Notes: generated by a model from the sequence alone, not told the origin. A stretch of 64,000 nucleotides of DNA from Tumebacillus flagellatus (GCF_000714935.1 NZ_JMIR01000019.1:62001-126000); one strand, 5' to 3'; positions 1-11,563 are shown, counted from the stretch's first letter. Program-made: numbers and translations.

Positions 1-607
1 GAACCAGCGCCCGCATCAGATACGTGTTGCTGACCCCGCAAATTTCTTCACCCGGATACGGTCCGGCGTCGGGAAGCGGTTTGATCGGTTCGGGGTCCGG
101 CGTCGGGGACGGACTCGGGTCGATCGGAGTCGGATCAGGGGTCGGTTCCGGTGTCACGGGCGATTCGGACGCGGTGAGTTGAAAGCGAATCGCGCTCTCC
201 GGTTTGGCAGGTGAAGAATTCCCGAAGCCCGCTCCGTCGGCGCTCGCCACCAGCGTTTCCACCGTCTGTCCTTGCTCGTCTGTGGAGGTTTCCAAACAGA
301 CGTTGACCGTGGGGTCGGACGGATTGACCATGCAGTGCGTGCCGGTGTCGCTGCGAAATGTCGCGGTAAATTGATCCGGTTGGTTGTACAGCATATACAC
401 GGCCAATTCCATGCTTTGCTCGGCGCGGTACTCCGCTTGCACGTTCCGCTCATGCAAAAGCGATTGATTTTGCGAATTGTGCACTGCAAGCGTCACGCCG
501 CCGAGCATGATCCCGAGAACGGTCACGGCGACAAACACCAGCAACAGCGCCGAACCCTGTTCGTTTTTGAAAACGTTGCCCAACCTCCCTGTCAGACGCA
601 TCTTCAT
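1..607 (-). CDS. PilX-like minor prepilin, 3' end outside window
   Basis: Translating the minus strand from the ATG at 605-607 gives a type III prepilin leader: a short basic stretch, then NEQG, then a hydrophobic helix beginning SALLLVFVAV. Residue 5 after the Gly is not Glu. That fits PilX/GspK-type tip subunits rather than major pilins. The start overlaps the stop of the upstream prepilin (ATGA), and a second ATG at 601 is better spaced from a GGGGG ribosome site, so the start is uncertain by two codons. Around residues 150-180 there is a proline-rich stretch of TPDP/PSPTP units, followed by the start of another segment containing a Cys. The frame runs off the left edge. It is the last visible gene of the pilus operon. 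Confidence 0.75.
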   Translation of the reverse strand, partial: MKMRLTGRLGNVFKNEQGSALLLVFVAVTVLGIMLGGVTLAVHNSQNQSLLHERNVQAEYRAEQSMELAVYMLYNQPDQFTATFRSDTGTHCMVNPSDPTVNVCLETSTDEQGQTVETLVASADGAGFGNSSPAKPESAIRFQLTASESPVTPEPTPDPTPIDPSPSPTPDPEPIKPLPDAGPYPGEEICGVSNTYLMRALV

Positions 608-1101
608 CGCCCCCAATTGAAGCGGGAGACCTTGGTGGTCATCTCCGCTCGATTTGCATCGTTCACATCCCCCACCGTCACCGCAATCGTAAACGAATCC
701 CCTTCCTGCTCCACTTGAAACGTTCCGTGTTTCGTCAACGACAACGTCGTCTCCGTCCCGTTTCGCGAGGTCGTGTACAAAATCTCCGTTCCCGCCTGTT
801 CATAGGCAACGTCGATTCCCTCCTGCGTTTCGTCGTTGGAGCGAGCCGTGTGCAGATGGAATTTGTGATCCGCCGCTGCTTGCCATCGGTCGGTCGACGC
901 GCTGCGCCGGAGGTCTTGCGCCAACTGGTTCATGATCTGCGAAGCTTGCTCTTGGTTCAAGGAGCCTTGCGTCGTGTCGCGAAAACTGCTCATCGTGCTG
1001 ATCGAAAACGCCACCACTCCGCCAAACACCACACCCATCAAGGCAATCACCATCAATAGCTCCATCAACGTCACGCCGCGCTCGTCGTCTCGAAGCATCA
1101 T
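604..1101 (-). CDS. PilW/GspJ-like prepilin
   Basis: A 165-residue protein with a class III signal: ERG followed by VTLMELLMVIALMG, which gives a PilD cleavage site and Glu at position 5 of the mature protein. The remainder is a soluble domain with no recognisable motif, as is usual for minor pilins. Its ATG overlaps the previous gene's TGA (ATGA) and its stop overlaps the next gene's start, so it is translationally coupled at both ends. It probably joins the pilus initiation or tip complex. Assignment to PilW rather than a ComGF/GspJ-like subunit rests on gene order and is inference. Confidence 0.8.
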   Translation of the reverse strand: MMLRDDERGVTLMELLMVIALMGVVFGGVVAFSISTMSSFRDTTQGSLNQEQASQIMNQLAQDLRRSASTDRWQAAADHKFHLHTARSNDETQEGIDVAYEQAGTEILYTTSRNGTETTLSLTKHGTFQVEQEGDSFTIAVTVGDVNDANRAEMTTKVSRFNWGR

Positions 1102-1535
1102 GGCGTCACCCCTGCCGCTTTCTGACGGACGGTCGTGGCAAGCGTCGTCAACGCTTTGCGAGCGCCGCCCGCCTGCTCCAAATCCGGGCCTTTGATTTCC
1201 ACAGTGACGTCGACCAGTGCATGGGTCACCGGGACATCCGGTGTTCCAAAGTCATGGCGTTGAAGCGTAACGGTCGCTTGCAAGCCGTCAACATTCGGGT
1301 CGAGCGTGACGACGTGCGGGTCGTCCGGGTACGTGAATCCGTTGACTTCGAGAACTGCTTTTTGTTCCTGCACCGTTTGTTCGGCGAGCAGAACGGCTTG
1401 GTTTTTGAGTTGGTCTTCCTTATACCACCGATAGACGGTCGTGCCAATGCTCGTCAACGGAAGCGCGACGATCGTCAGCACGACGACGGCGATCAGCAGT
1501 TCCAACAGCGTCAAGCCTTGCTCGTTTTTTAGCAT
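1098..1535 (-). CDS. PilV/GspI-like prepilin
   Basis: Start ATG at 1533-1535 is preceded by GAGGTGG at good spacing, giving a 145-residue protein. The same frame stays open upstream through the pilD region, but that extension reads as a shadow of pilD and is not used. The N terminus is MLKNEQG followed by LTLLELLIAVVVLTIVALP: prepilin cleavage after Gly, Glu at +5, and a membrane/polymerisation helix. The C-terminal part has the beta-rich look of PilV/GspI minor pilins, with a later VDVTVEIKG strand. Coupled to the next prepilin by an ATGA overlap. Confidence 0.82.
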   Translation of the reverse strand: MLKNEQGLTLLELLIAVVVLTIVALPLTSIGTTVYRWYKEDQLKNQAVLLAEQTVQEQKAVLEVNGFTYPDDPHVVTLDPNVDGLQATVTLQRHDFGTPDVPVTHALVDVTVEIKGPDLEQAGGARKALTTLATTVRQKAAGVTP

Positions 1536-1573
1536 TCGCACCACCTCCTCATCGGTTATCTGAAGAGTTTCTT

Positions 1574-2332
1574 CTATAGAAACAACTGGCGATACCAGTC
1601 CCACACTTGCAGTCCGTACGCCCAAGACGTCAGCGTCCCCAGCAAGATGAACGGTCCGAACGGGATCGCTTGGCGCGGACGCAATTTCCCCGACAGCTTC
1701 AGGGGCACTCCGACCGCCGTCCCCCACACGCAGGAAAAAAACAACGCAAGCAACACGAGTTTCCAACCGAGCCCCAGCCCCAGCAACGCAAACAGTTTCA
1801 CATCTCCGCCGCCCATACCGTTGGGCACGAGTGCCAGCAACAGAAGCAAACCGCCTCCGACCGCAAAGCCCAGCAGGTACACCCAGATCGGATCGGTGTG
1901 CACAAACAAGCGCAACACCAGGACGACGACCATGCCGGGCAGCGTGATTTTGTTCGGAATCAACTTCGCCCGCAGGTCGGTCAGCGTGACGGTGATCAGC
2001 AAGAGGAACAACACGACATCCACCAACGTCTCCCATCGACCTCCTCCGTGCCGCACGACGAACGTTAAGAGCATCGCCGTCGCCAACTCTCCCAGCGGAT
2101 ACAGCCACGAGATCGGTTCTTTGCAAGTCCGGCACTTGCCGCCCAACACCACCCACGACAAAAACGGAACCAAATCGCGGGCCTGCAATTGCGTCCCGCA
2201 AGACGGACAATGCGAACGCGGCGGGTTCCACACCGACGTCCCGGAGAGCGTCCGAAACGCCCACACGTTCAAAAAGGAGCCCAAAAACAGAAACAACACC
2301 CAAAAATAGCTCAGAATCACCCAATTTTCCAT
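1574..2332 (-). CDS. pilD: prepilin peptidase / N-methyltransferase (A24)
   Basis: A 252-residue polytopic membrane protein. The N-terminal part has the GSFLNV segment and two CxxC pairs (CPSCG near residue 43, CRTCK near 68) that bind zinc in bifunctional TFPP enzymes. The two catalytic aspartates of aspartyl peptidase family A24 are visible: TDLRAKLIPN near residue 120 and GGGDVKLF near 178. The enzyme cleaves the leader of the prepilins encoded on both sides of it and methylates the new N terminus. Having pilD between the major pilin and the minor prepilins supports a dedicated type IV pilus operon rather than a pure competence operon. Confidence 0.93.
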   Translation of the reverse strand: MENWVILSYFWVLFLFLGSFLNVWAFRTLSGTSVWNPPRSHCPSCGTQLQARDLVPFLSWVVLGGKCRTCKEPISWLYPLGELATAMLLTFVVRHGGGRWETLVDVVLFLLLITVTLTDLRAKLIPNKITLPGMVVVLVLRLFVHTDPIWVYLLGFAVGGGLLLLLALVPNGMGGGDVKLFALLGLGLGWKLVLLALFFSCVWGTAVGVPLKLSGKLRPRQAIPFGPFILLGTLTSWAYGLQVWDWYRQLFL

Positions 2333-2351
2333 AGTCCCTCATCTAGAGCAA

Positions 2352-2378
2352 CTGCGTGGACAAAACGTGTCCACGCAG
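2352..2378 (-). promoter_or_regulatory. perfect 11-bp stem-loop between pilin and pilD
   Basis: CTGCGTGGACA, a 5-nt loop (AAACG on the plus strand), then the exact complement TGTCCACGCAG. It lies 42 bases after the major pilin stop and 20 bases before pilD. On the minus (transcribed) strand no U tract follows, so a simple intrinsic terminator is unlikely. A 3' stabiliser or RNA processing site that raises pilin mRNA relative to the downstream genes is a reasonable inference. Confidence 0.6.
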
Positions 2379-2420
2379 CGCCGGTTGTGTTCTGGTTGTA
2401 CCATCGATTCTTGCTGGAAA

Positions 2421-2819
2421 TTAGTTGTGTGCGTACGTCACGGTCCCGTCACTTTTGTTAATCGTGTAGGTGCCGCCGTCTGCCGTGTACGTGCCGGCAG
2501 CGTTGTCCACGGTGCCGGATGCCGCCGTGATGCCCGATTTCGTCACGACTTCAGCCATGTCGTACTGCGTGGCATCGCTGGAAGCGTCCTTCGCCGTCGC
2601 GTACGTTTCGCCGTCGAAGATCAGGCGTTTGGCCGTTTGCGACATCGTCTGCGCGTTGGCTTGACCGGTCGAAGTCTCCGCGTCGGAACGGCTGTTCATG
2701 ATCGCCGGAATCCCGATGGCGGCGATAATGCCCAGAATCACGATAACGGCGAGCAACTCGATGAGGGTCACCCCTCGTTCTTCTTGCAGTTTCTTCAGTA
2801 CTTTGCGAATCAGTACCAT
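2421..2819 (-). CDS. pilA: major type IV pilin (ComGC/PilA-like)
   Basis: The ATG at 2817-2819 follows a good GGGAGGCG site, giving 132 residues. An in-frame extension to 2891 lacks a ribosome site and would precede the leader. The leader ends EERG and the mature protein starts VTLIELLAVIVILGIIAAIGIPA, with Glu at +5 and the Pro kink of classical pilins. The short soluble domain is Ala/Thr/Ser rich with YTADGGTYT near the C terminus. Small size and position directly after pilC suggest it is the major subunit. A stem-loop lies between this gene and pilD. Confidence 0.88.
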   Translation of the reverse strand: MVLIRKVLKKLQEERGVTLIELLAVIVILGIIAAIGIPAIMNSRSDAETSTGQANAQTMSQTAKRLIFDGETYATAKDASSDATQYDMAEVVTKSGITAASGTVDNAAGTYTADGGTYTINKSDGTVTYAHN

Positions 2820-2844
2820 AAAATGTCGCCTCCCGAGATTCTCT

Positions 2845-4065
2845 CTACTGCGTGCGTCCTGCGTGTTTATAAATTTCAAACATCGGCGCAATCGCGGCGG
2901 TGACGATGATCCCCACCACGACGGCCAAGATCAAGATCATAATCGGTTCAATCATCGGCCGGAGTTTGTCGACAGTCGCGTCGACGTCCGATTCATAGAA
3001 ATCGGCGATTTTGCTGAACATCGCGTCCATGCTGCCGGTCTGCTCGCCGATGGCGATCATCTGCGTCACGAGCGGCGGGAACATTTTTTCCTCGCGCAAG
3101 GGCGTGACCATCGACTGCCCGGCACGAAGCGCATCGCGGGAGCCCCGCAACGCCCGGGCGTAGACTTCGTTGCCCACGACGTTCGCCGCCACCGTGAACA
3201 CCGTCAAAGCCGGAACGGCGCTTTGCAAAAGCGTCGCCATCGTGCGGGAGCTTCGGGCGATCGCCGCTTTTTGAAACAGTTTGCCGAAGATCGGCAGTTT
3301 CAACTTGAACAGGTCAACCGCGAAACGCCCGCGCGGAGTTTTGACGAACGACCGCCCGCCGAGAATCAGGACGATCAACAACCCCAGATACCAAAACCAC
3401 ATGTGAATCAAGTGATCGGACGCTCCTATGACCATTCGCGTCGGCAGGGGCAAGTCGCCGCCGAGAGCGGTCAGGTTTTTGACGAAGTTCGGGATGACTT
3501 TGACGAGCAGGAAGATCGAAACCAGCACCGCGACGACGGCGATGACGCTCGGATAGGTCAGCGCGGATTTGACTTTCTCCCGCGTGTAGTGCTCCTTCTC
3601 CATCATCGAAGCCAGCCGCTCCAGCACGTCTTCCATGTTCCCGGTCAACTCTCCGGCGCGCACCATGTTGGCAAACACGGGCGGGAACCGCTCGTCGTGT
3701 TCACGCAGCGCGTCGGAGAGTTGGTTGCCGCGCGCCACGTGCGAGGCGCAGTCGGCGAGGATTTTTTTTAACCTTCTGTTATCGGTTTGCTCGCTCAAGA
3801 TGCGCAGAGACTCCACGAGCGTTACACCCGCTTTGTACAGCGTGGCAAACTGGCGGAGAAACGGTACGAAGTCCTTGAGCGGCAAGCGTTTGGAACCGAG
3901 TTCGATCTCACGTTTCCAGATGCTGACCTTGGCGTCGGCGAGCTTCGTGACGTACAAGCCCCGGTCTTTGAGGTCGAGCACGGCGGCCTGACGGTCGGCC
4001 GATTCGATCCGGCCCTTGTGCGTCTTGCCTGTGTGATCCACTGCGTGATAGGAAAAGGCCGGCAT
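2845..4065 (-). CDS. pilC: type IV pilus inner-membrane platform protein
   Basis: A 406-residue GspF/PilC-family protein. The N terminus, FSYHAVDHTGKTHKGRIE, and the two repeated GspF domains (about residues 70-190 and 270-395) each end in long hydrophobic helices. PilC is the platform on which PilB and PilT act during pilus extension and retraction. The start ATG follows GAGGGGAG, and the gene lies 38 bases after pilT, so they are probably co-transcribed. The length is normal for the family. Confidence 0.93.
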   Translation of the reverse strand: MPAFSYHAVDHTGKTHKGRIESADRQAAVLDLKDRGLYVTKLADAKVSIWKREIELGSKRLPLKDFVPFLRQFATLYKAGVTLVESLRILSEQTDNRRLKKILADCASHVARGNQLSDALREHDERFPPVFANMVRAGELTGNMEDVLERLASMMEKEHYTREKVKSALTYPSVIAVVAVLVSIFLLVKVIPNFVKNLTALGGDLPLPTRMVIGASDHLIHMWFWYLGLLIVLILGGRSFVKTPRGRFAVDLFKLKLPIFGKLFQKAAIARSSRTMATLLQSAVPALTVFTVAANVVGNEVYARALRGSRDALRAGQSMVTPLREEKMFPPLVTQMIAIGEQTGSMDAMFSKIADFYESDVDATVDKLRPMIEPIMILILAVVVGIIVTAAIAPMFEIYKHAGRTQ

Positions 4066-4103
4066 CGAACGTCTCCCCTCTGTGATTCAGGCGGCGGGCG
4101 CTC

Positions 4104-5141
4104 CTAGAGCACCGCGCTCTGGTGTGAAAGCTGCTCGCGGGCGGATTGATCGCTGATGTCGCCGCGCCGCACCAACTCTTGCAAGTGCATCTCCAGCGTC
4201 TGCATGCCCTGTGCTTTGCCGGTCTGCATCGTGGTGCGAATCTGATGCACTTTCTCCGAGCGGATCAAGTTGGCGACGGCGGGCGTGTTCACGAGAATCT
4301 CTTGTGCCGCCACCCGTCCGTTTTGGTTGGCGCGCGGGAGCAGGCGCTGTGAAACCACGCCGAGCAACACCGCCGCCAACTGCACGCGAATCTGTTGCTG
4401 TTGCTCCGGCGGAAACACGTCGACGATTCGGTCGATCGTCTGCGGCGCGTCGGCGGTGTGCAGGGTGGCAAACACCAGATGGCCCGTTTCCGCTGCGGTG
4501 ATCGCTGTGGAGATCGTCTCCAAATCGCGCATCTCCCCCACCAATATCACGTCCGGGTCTTGGCGCAACGCCGCCCGCAAACCGCTTGCGAACGACTGGG
4601 TGTCTTTGCCTACTTCACGCTGGTCGACGATGCTTTGCTGATGATGGTGCATGTACTCGATCGGGTCTTCCAGCGTGATGATATGACGGCGTTGGCGGCG
4701 GTTGATCGAGTCCAGCATGCAGGCGAGCGTCGTCGATTTCCCGGAGCCGGTCGGACCGGTGACGAGAAACAGCCCCTGCGGTTTATGCGTCATGTCGAGC
4801 AAGATGTCGGGCAGGCCCAATTCTTCGGGAGAAGGAATGCGCCGCGGCACGACGCGCACCGCCATCGAGAGACTGCCGCGCTGGCAGTACGCGTTGATCC
4901 GGTAGCGGGAGACCCCCTCTATTTCCCAGGAAAAGTCGTACTCTCCGCGCTCCATCAGCGTTTCGAACTGATCGCGGGTCAACAGTTCCCGCGCCATGTC
5001 CATCGTGTCCTGCGGTTTCAGCGGGTCGCCCGGCAGCGCGCGCAAGTCGCCGTGCAAGCGCAACACCGGGGCACTTCCCACCGTCAAGTGCAAATCGGAA
5101 GCGCCGCGCTCATACGTCGTGCGCAACAAATCTTGGATCAT
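4104..5141 (-). CDS. pilT: pilus retraction ATPase
   Basis: 345 residues, typical for PilT. Walker A is GPTGSGKST near residue 130. The Asp box, Walker B and His box follow as LRAALRQDPDVILVGEMRD and the LVFATLHT region. AIRAGE-like and C-terminal helices are present. It powers pilus disassembly, and hence twitching or DNA uptake. The start lies inside the 3' end of pilB (32-base overlap), which indicates translational coupling. A PilT next to PilB is not part of the Bacillus comG operon, so this locus probably makes retractile pili. Confidence 0.92.
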   Translation of the reverse strand: MIQDLLRTTYERGASDLHLTVGSAPVLRLHGDLRALPGDPLKPQDTMDMARELLTRDQFETLMERGEYDFSWEIEGVSRYRINAYCQRGSLSMAVRVVPRRIPSPEELGLPDILLDMTHKPQGLFLVTGPTGSGKSTTLACMLDSINRRQRRHIITLEDPIEYMHHHQQSIVDQREVGKDTQSFASGLRAALRQDPDVILVGEMRDLETISTAITAAETGHLVFATLHTADAPQTIDRIVDVFPPEQQQQIRVQLAAVLLGVVSQRLLPRANQNGRVAAQEILVNTPAVANLIRSEKVHQIRTTMQTGKAQGMQTLEMHLQELVRRGDISDQSAREQLSHQSAVL

Positions 5142-6813
5142 GCACGTGCCCTCCTTCGGTCATCGTGGTTCTGAACACTTCCGCAAACGTGGTGACACCG
5201 TTTGCGACTTTGCTCAGTCCGTCGTCGAACATCGTCCTCATGCCGGCCCTTATGCAGTGTTGACGGTACTCGGAGTCGGGTCTTTTTTCCATGATCAGGC
5301 GGCGCAACGGCTCGTCCATGTGCATGATCTCTTGGATGGCGACCCGCCCTCGATAGCCCGTTCGATTGCAGACACCGCACCCGCGGCCGATGCGCAGGAA
5401 GTCGACCGGAAGCCCTCGCGCTTCCAGCAACCGACGCTCATCTGCGAGCGGAATGTACGGCTGCGAACACTCGTGACAGATGCGGCGCACGAGGCGTTGC
5501 CCGACGACGCCGACAATCGAGGACGAGACGAGAAACGGTTCGATGCCCATGTCGATCAAACGCGTGATCGTTGCGACGGCGTCGTTGGTGTGCAAGGTGC
5601 TGAACACCAAGTGTCCGGTCAGCGCCGCCCGTACGGCGATCTCCGCCGTCTCGCCGTCGCGGATTTCCCCGACCATGATCACGTTCGGGTCTTGGCGCAA
5701 GATCGCCCGCAGTCCATTGGCAAACGTCAACCCGGCCGCTTGGTTCACTTGCACTTGGTTAATTCCGTCCACTTGGTACTCGATCGGGTCCTCGACGGTG
5801 ACGATGTTCACTTCGTCGGTGTTCAGCCGGTTGAGCGCGGCGTAGAGCGTCGACGTTTTGCCGGATCCGGTCGGGCCGGTGATCAACACGATGCCGTGCG
5901 CGTGGCGCAGCATCCGGTTGAAGCGGTCCAAGTTGTACGATTCAAAGCCCAATTTCTCGATGTCGTTGATCGCGGTCTTCACGTCAAGCACGCGCATGAC
6001 GATCTTCTCCCCGTGCGCGGTGGGCAATGTGGAGACGCGGACGTCGACCGTTCGCAAGTCGACGTCCATATGGAACCGTCCGTCCTGCGGCACACGGCGT
6101 TCGGCGATGTTCAGGTGCGCGAGTATCTTCAAGCGTGCGGAGATGACGCCCTGCATGTGTTTGGGCAGCGAGCGCTCGGTGCGCAGCACACCGTCCACCC
6201 GATAGCGCACGCGGATGCCGTCGTCCTGCGGGTCAATGTGAATGTCGGACGCGCGCTGGTGAACCGCCTGTTGGATCATCTGGTTGACCATCCGCACGAC
6301 CGGCGAATCTTCGTCGATAATCTCGCGGTCGACTTCCAACTCCACTTGCGGCTGCATCGTCTGCATGACTTCTTCGACGGAGCCCTGCATGCCGTAATAG
6401 CGGGAAATCGCCCGCATGATCTCGTCTTTGGACGCGATGGCGGGCTCGATCACAAAGCCGGTGCTCATCCGCAAATCGTCGATCGCGTAATAGTCAAGCG
6501 GGTCGACCATCGCGACCATCAGCTTGTTGCCGTCTTTCTTGAGCGGCAAGACTCGGTACATCGTGGCGAGGCGTTCCGGGATGATCCCGAGCAAGCTCTG
6601 GTCGACTTTGTAGCGGTGCAGTTGGACATGCGGGATGCCCAACTGGAATTCTAAAGCCTCAATTAATTGTTGCTCCGTTACCAGCCCCATGTTGAGGAAG
6701 ACGTCGCCCAGCTTCTCCTTGCCGGTTTTCTGGATGGTCAACGCCTCATGCAGTTGTTGTTCGGTGATCAATCCGGCGTCGATCAACAAATCCCCGATGC
6801 GTTTGCGGATCAT
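5110..6813 (-). CDS. pilB: pilus extension ATPase
   Basis: 567 residues. The N-terminal GspE_N/MshEN region has two related GDLLIDAGLIT / GDVFLNMGLVT repeats (residues 6-70), which in relatives bind cyclic-di-GMP. The ATPase core has Walker A GPTGSGKTSTL near residue 320, Walker B DPNVIMVGEIRD and the LVFSTLHTND box. A zinc tetracysteine, CHEC ... CGVC, is near residues 455-500. It is the first gene of the pilus operon, with its own AAAGGGAGG site 9 bases before the ATG. The cyclic-di-GMP link is family knowledge, not shown directly here. Confidence 0.93.
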   Translation of the reverse strand: MIRKRIGDLLIDAGLITEQQLHEALTIQKTGKEKLGDVFLNMGLVTEQQLIEALEFQLGIPHVQLHRYKVDQSLLGIIPERLATMYRVLPLKKDGNKLMVAMVDPLDYYAIDDLRMSTGFVIEPAIASKDEIMRAISRYYGMQGSVEEVMQTMQPQVELEVDREIIDEDSPVVRMVNQMIQQAVHQRASDIHIDPQDDGIRVRYRVDGVLRTERSLPKHMQGVISARLKILAHLNIAERRVPQDGRFHMDVDLRTVDVRVSTLPTAHGEKIVMRVLDVKTAINDIEKLGFESYNLDRFNRMLRHAHGIVLITGPTGSGKTSTLYAALNRLNTDEVNIVTVEDPIEYQVDGINQVQVNQAAGLTFANGLRAILRQDPNVIMVGEIRDGETAEIAVRAALTGHLVFSTLHTNDAVATITRLIDMGIEPFLVSSSIVGVVGQRLVRRICHECSQPYIPLADERRLLEARGLPVDFLRIGRGCGVCNRTGYRGRVAIQEIMHMDEPLRRLIMEKRPDSEYRQHCIRAGMRTMFDDGLSKVANGVTTFAEVFRTTMTEGGHVHDPRFVAHDV

Positions 6814-6981
6814 GCGTGCGCGCCTCCCTTTTAACGTCTGTAGGCCAATCGTCCCAGTTTCATGGAGACGTATTTCGACATTTTCAGAAACTTTCCTGCT
6901 CGCCTTTTAAAAAAAAGATATTAAGGAACAATCCAGACTTACCTTCCTGTGATAAGTGTTTGAATTTATTGCCTTCTCTAC

Positions 6982-7015
6982 AAAAAAAGAACCCCTGCCG
7001 CCAGGGCAAGGGTTC
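6982..7015 (-). terminator. intrinsic terminator after folC
   Basis: GAACCC ... GGGTTC arms extended by TGCC/GGCA with one G-U pair on the minus strand (11-bp stem, 5-nt loop), followed by seven Ts. It lies directly after the folC stop and separates valS-folC from the pilus operon, which must start from its own promoter in 6814-6980. Confidence 0.85.
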
Positions 7016-7027
7016 GGGGTGCGAGGT

Positions 7028-8532
7028 TTACTTTTGGAAGAGGAAGTGCCGGACTTCGGAAATCGTGTACAGCGACCCCGTGTAGAGGACGGCGTCCACC
7101 TGCCCGCCGACGGCGAGCTCTTGCGCGCGCGCCAACGCGGTCGGCACGGTGTCGCACACATCACTTGGCAAGTGCGGCGCCAGATCGCGAACGACAACGG
7201 CCACGTCTTGCGGGTTGGCGGCTCGCGGATAGTCGGCTCGGGTGACGATCACATGTGCCGCGTGAGCCAGCACGGGAGCGAGCACGCCGGGGATCGCTTT
7301 GTCGGCGAGAATTCCGAAAACGACCGCCAAGCGGGTGTTCGGCAGCAGTTCGGAAATCGTCTTGGAAAGCATCTCCGCCCCCTCGGGGTTGTGCGCGCCG
7401 TCGAGGATGGTCAGCGGCTCCTGCGAGACCACTTCAAACCGTCCGGCCCAGCGCATGCGCTGCAATCCTCGGCGCAGCGCGCCTTCGGAGATGTTCCAGC
7501 CCATGGCGTTCAGCTGCACGATGGCGGCGACCGCCAGACTTGCGTTCCACACTTGGTGCGGACCCAACATGCCGATTCGCAATTCGGAAAAAACAACTCT
7601 GTCACGCGCGGGCCCCACGTTCGCGTTCGAAGCATCAACCTGCGAAGCAACGGCGCTCGAAGAATCAACGTGCAAGTCATTCGCGCTGGAAGCACCCGCA
7701 ATTCGGTCAATCGGCGATGCGATGGCAGACGTTGCTTCCCCTTGCCAGTCAAACATCTGGCCTTCAAGCCCGAGCGCTTTGCGGCCGGTTGCCCAAAAGT
7801 CGCGCCCCATGTGCAGAGACGGGGCGCTTTTTTCCGAAGCGGTGCGTAAGATGACAGAGAGTGCCGGTTCCGCGGCGGTCGTGAGCACGGGAACGCCGGG
7901 TTTGATGATGCCCGCTTTCTCGGCGGCGATCTCTTCCAGCGTCTCGCCGAGGATCGCTTGGTGATCGCGTCCGACGTTCGTGATCAGCGAAAGCACCGGT
8001 GTGACCACGTTGGTCGAATCGAGCCGTCCGCCCAATCCGGTTTCCCAGACGACGACGTCCACGCCGACGCGGGAATAATGAAGAATCGAGAGCGCCGTGA
8101 CGACTTCAAACTCCGTCGGACGACCGTGCTCCGTTTCCGTCACTTCCTCGACTGCGGGACGGAGGAGGTTCCCCATCGCGAGCAATTCTTCGTCGGTGAT
8201 GTTCAAGCCCCCGACCGACATGCGGTCGTGAAACGACGTCATGTACGGCGACGTGAACAGTCCGACGCGATACCCCGCCTCTTCCAAGATCGAAGCGAGA
8301 TACGCGCAAGTCGAACCTTTGCCGTTCGTGCCCGCGACGTGCAGGAACTTCAACTCGCGGTGCGGGTTGCCGAGGCGGCTCAGCATCGCTTCCATGCGCT
8401 GGAGACCCGGCTTGATGCCTTTGCGACCGTCAAAGCGGTCAAAGCCGTGAATCCACGCGAACACGGCATCCACTGTTTCAAAACCCTCCGGCGACGCGGA
8501 CGCCGCCGGGAGTTCGTGTTCCGTGCCTTTCA

Positions 8533-8533
<1 letters not shown>
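7028..8533 (-). CDS. folC: folylpolyglutamate / dihydrofolate synthase
   Basis: 501 residues. The P-loop is HVAGTNGKGSTCAYL near residue 66, followed by the LFTSPYMTSFHDRM segment, the ENVG-like LITNVGRDHQ loop and the C-terminal LDGAHNPEG motif. It ligates glutamate to dihydropteroate and folates. The start overlaps the valS stop (ATGA). FolC proteins are usually near 430 residues. The excess is mostly an Ala/Ser/Asp-rich stretch around residues 265-310 (about 7600-7740), between the Mur-ligase central domain strands and the LGPHQVWNASLA segment. The nucleotide sequence there is internally repetitive. Confidence 0.93.
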
Positions 8534-11196
<2,663 letters not shown>

Positions 11197-11217
11197 GTTG
11201 GAAAACCTCCTCAAAAT

Positions 11218-11510
11218 AAAAAAGTCCCCTCCGTCCTCCGACGCGGAAATCGCGTCAACAAGGACGGAAGAGACGTTTCTTCCGCGGTACCACCTTGGTT
11301 CGCCCCGCTCTGTGGTCGAGGCGCACTCCAATGAAGATAACGGATTCACCGGTCACCCTTAGTGATCCTGCCACAGACAGGAAGGTTCAGGGCAACGACT
11401 CCGGGACGACGTTCGAGACATTTCACTTAGGCGGCCTCACAGCGGGTCAACCACCCTCTCTGAAAGTTTCCAGTCTCTACTCTTTCCCATCGCAGTCTTA
11501 CGTTAGTGTG
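11218..11510 (-). promoter_or_regulatory. T-box riboswitch (tRNA-Val) with terminator
   Basis: The minus strand carries the canonical T-box AAGGTGGTACCGCGG at 11282-11296. Downstream, GTCTCTTCCGTCCT (11261-11274) pairs with AGGACGGAGGGGAC (11224-11237), followed by six Ts: a 14-bp terminator just before valS. Upstream is a Stem I region with GGTGG and GGCCGCC arms. A GTC triplet (11417-11419) sits where a specifier codon would be and matches valine. Uncharged tRNA-Val should stabilise the antiterminator and raise valS-folC transcription. Confidence 0.9.
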
Positions 11511-11526
11511 GGTTGATTTGATACAT

Positions 11527-11532
11527 AGTATA
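11527..11532 (-). promoter_or_regulatory. probable -10 element for valS leader
   Basis: TATACT on the minus strand, preceded directly by TG, about 20 bases before the T-box Stem I. The -35 position (17-18 bases upstream) is weak. Its position just before the leader supports it. Sigma-A assignment is inference. Confidence 0.4.
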
Positions 11533-11563
11533 CACGAAGAGTGTGTGAAGGTGCTACTGTTTC

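Noticed and set aside
154-489. Minus-strand ORF inside the PilX-like gene
   Set aside because: Another frame on the same strand gives a full prepilin leader and continuous protein; this one is Arg/Thr-rich shadow.
1536-2342. N-terminal extension of the PilV-like prepilin through the pilD region
   Set aside because: It overlaps pilD in another frame; the true start follows GAGGTGG just before the prepilin leader.
2352-2378. Stem-loop as a terminator between pilin and pilD
   Set aside because: No T tract follows on the minus strand, and pilD is part of the operon.
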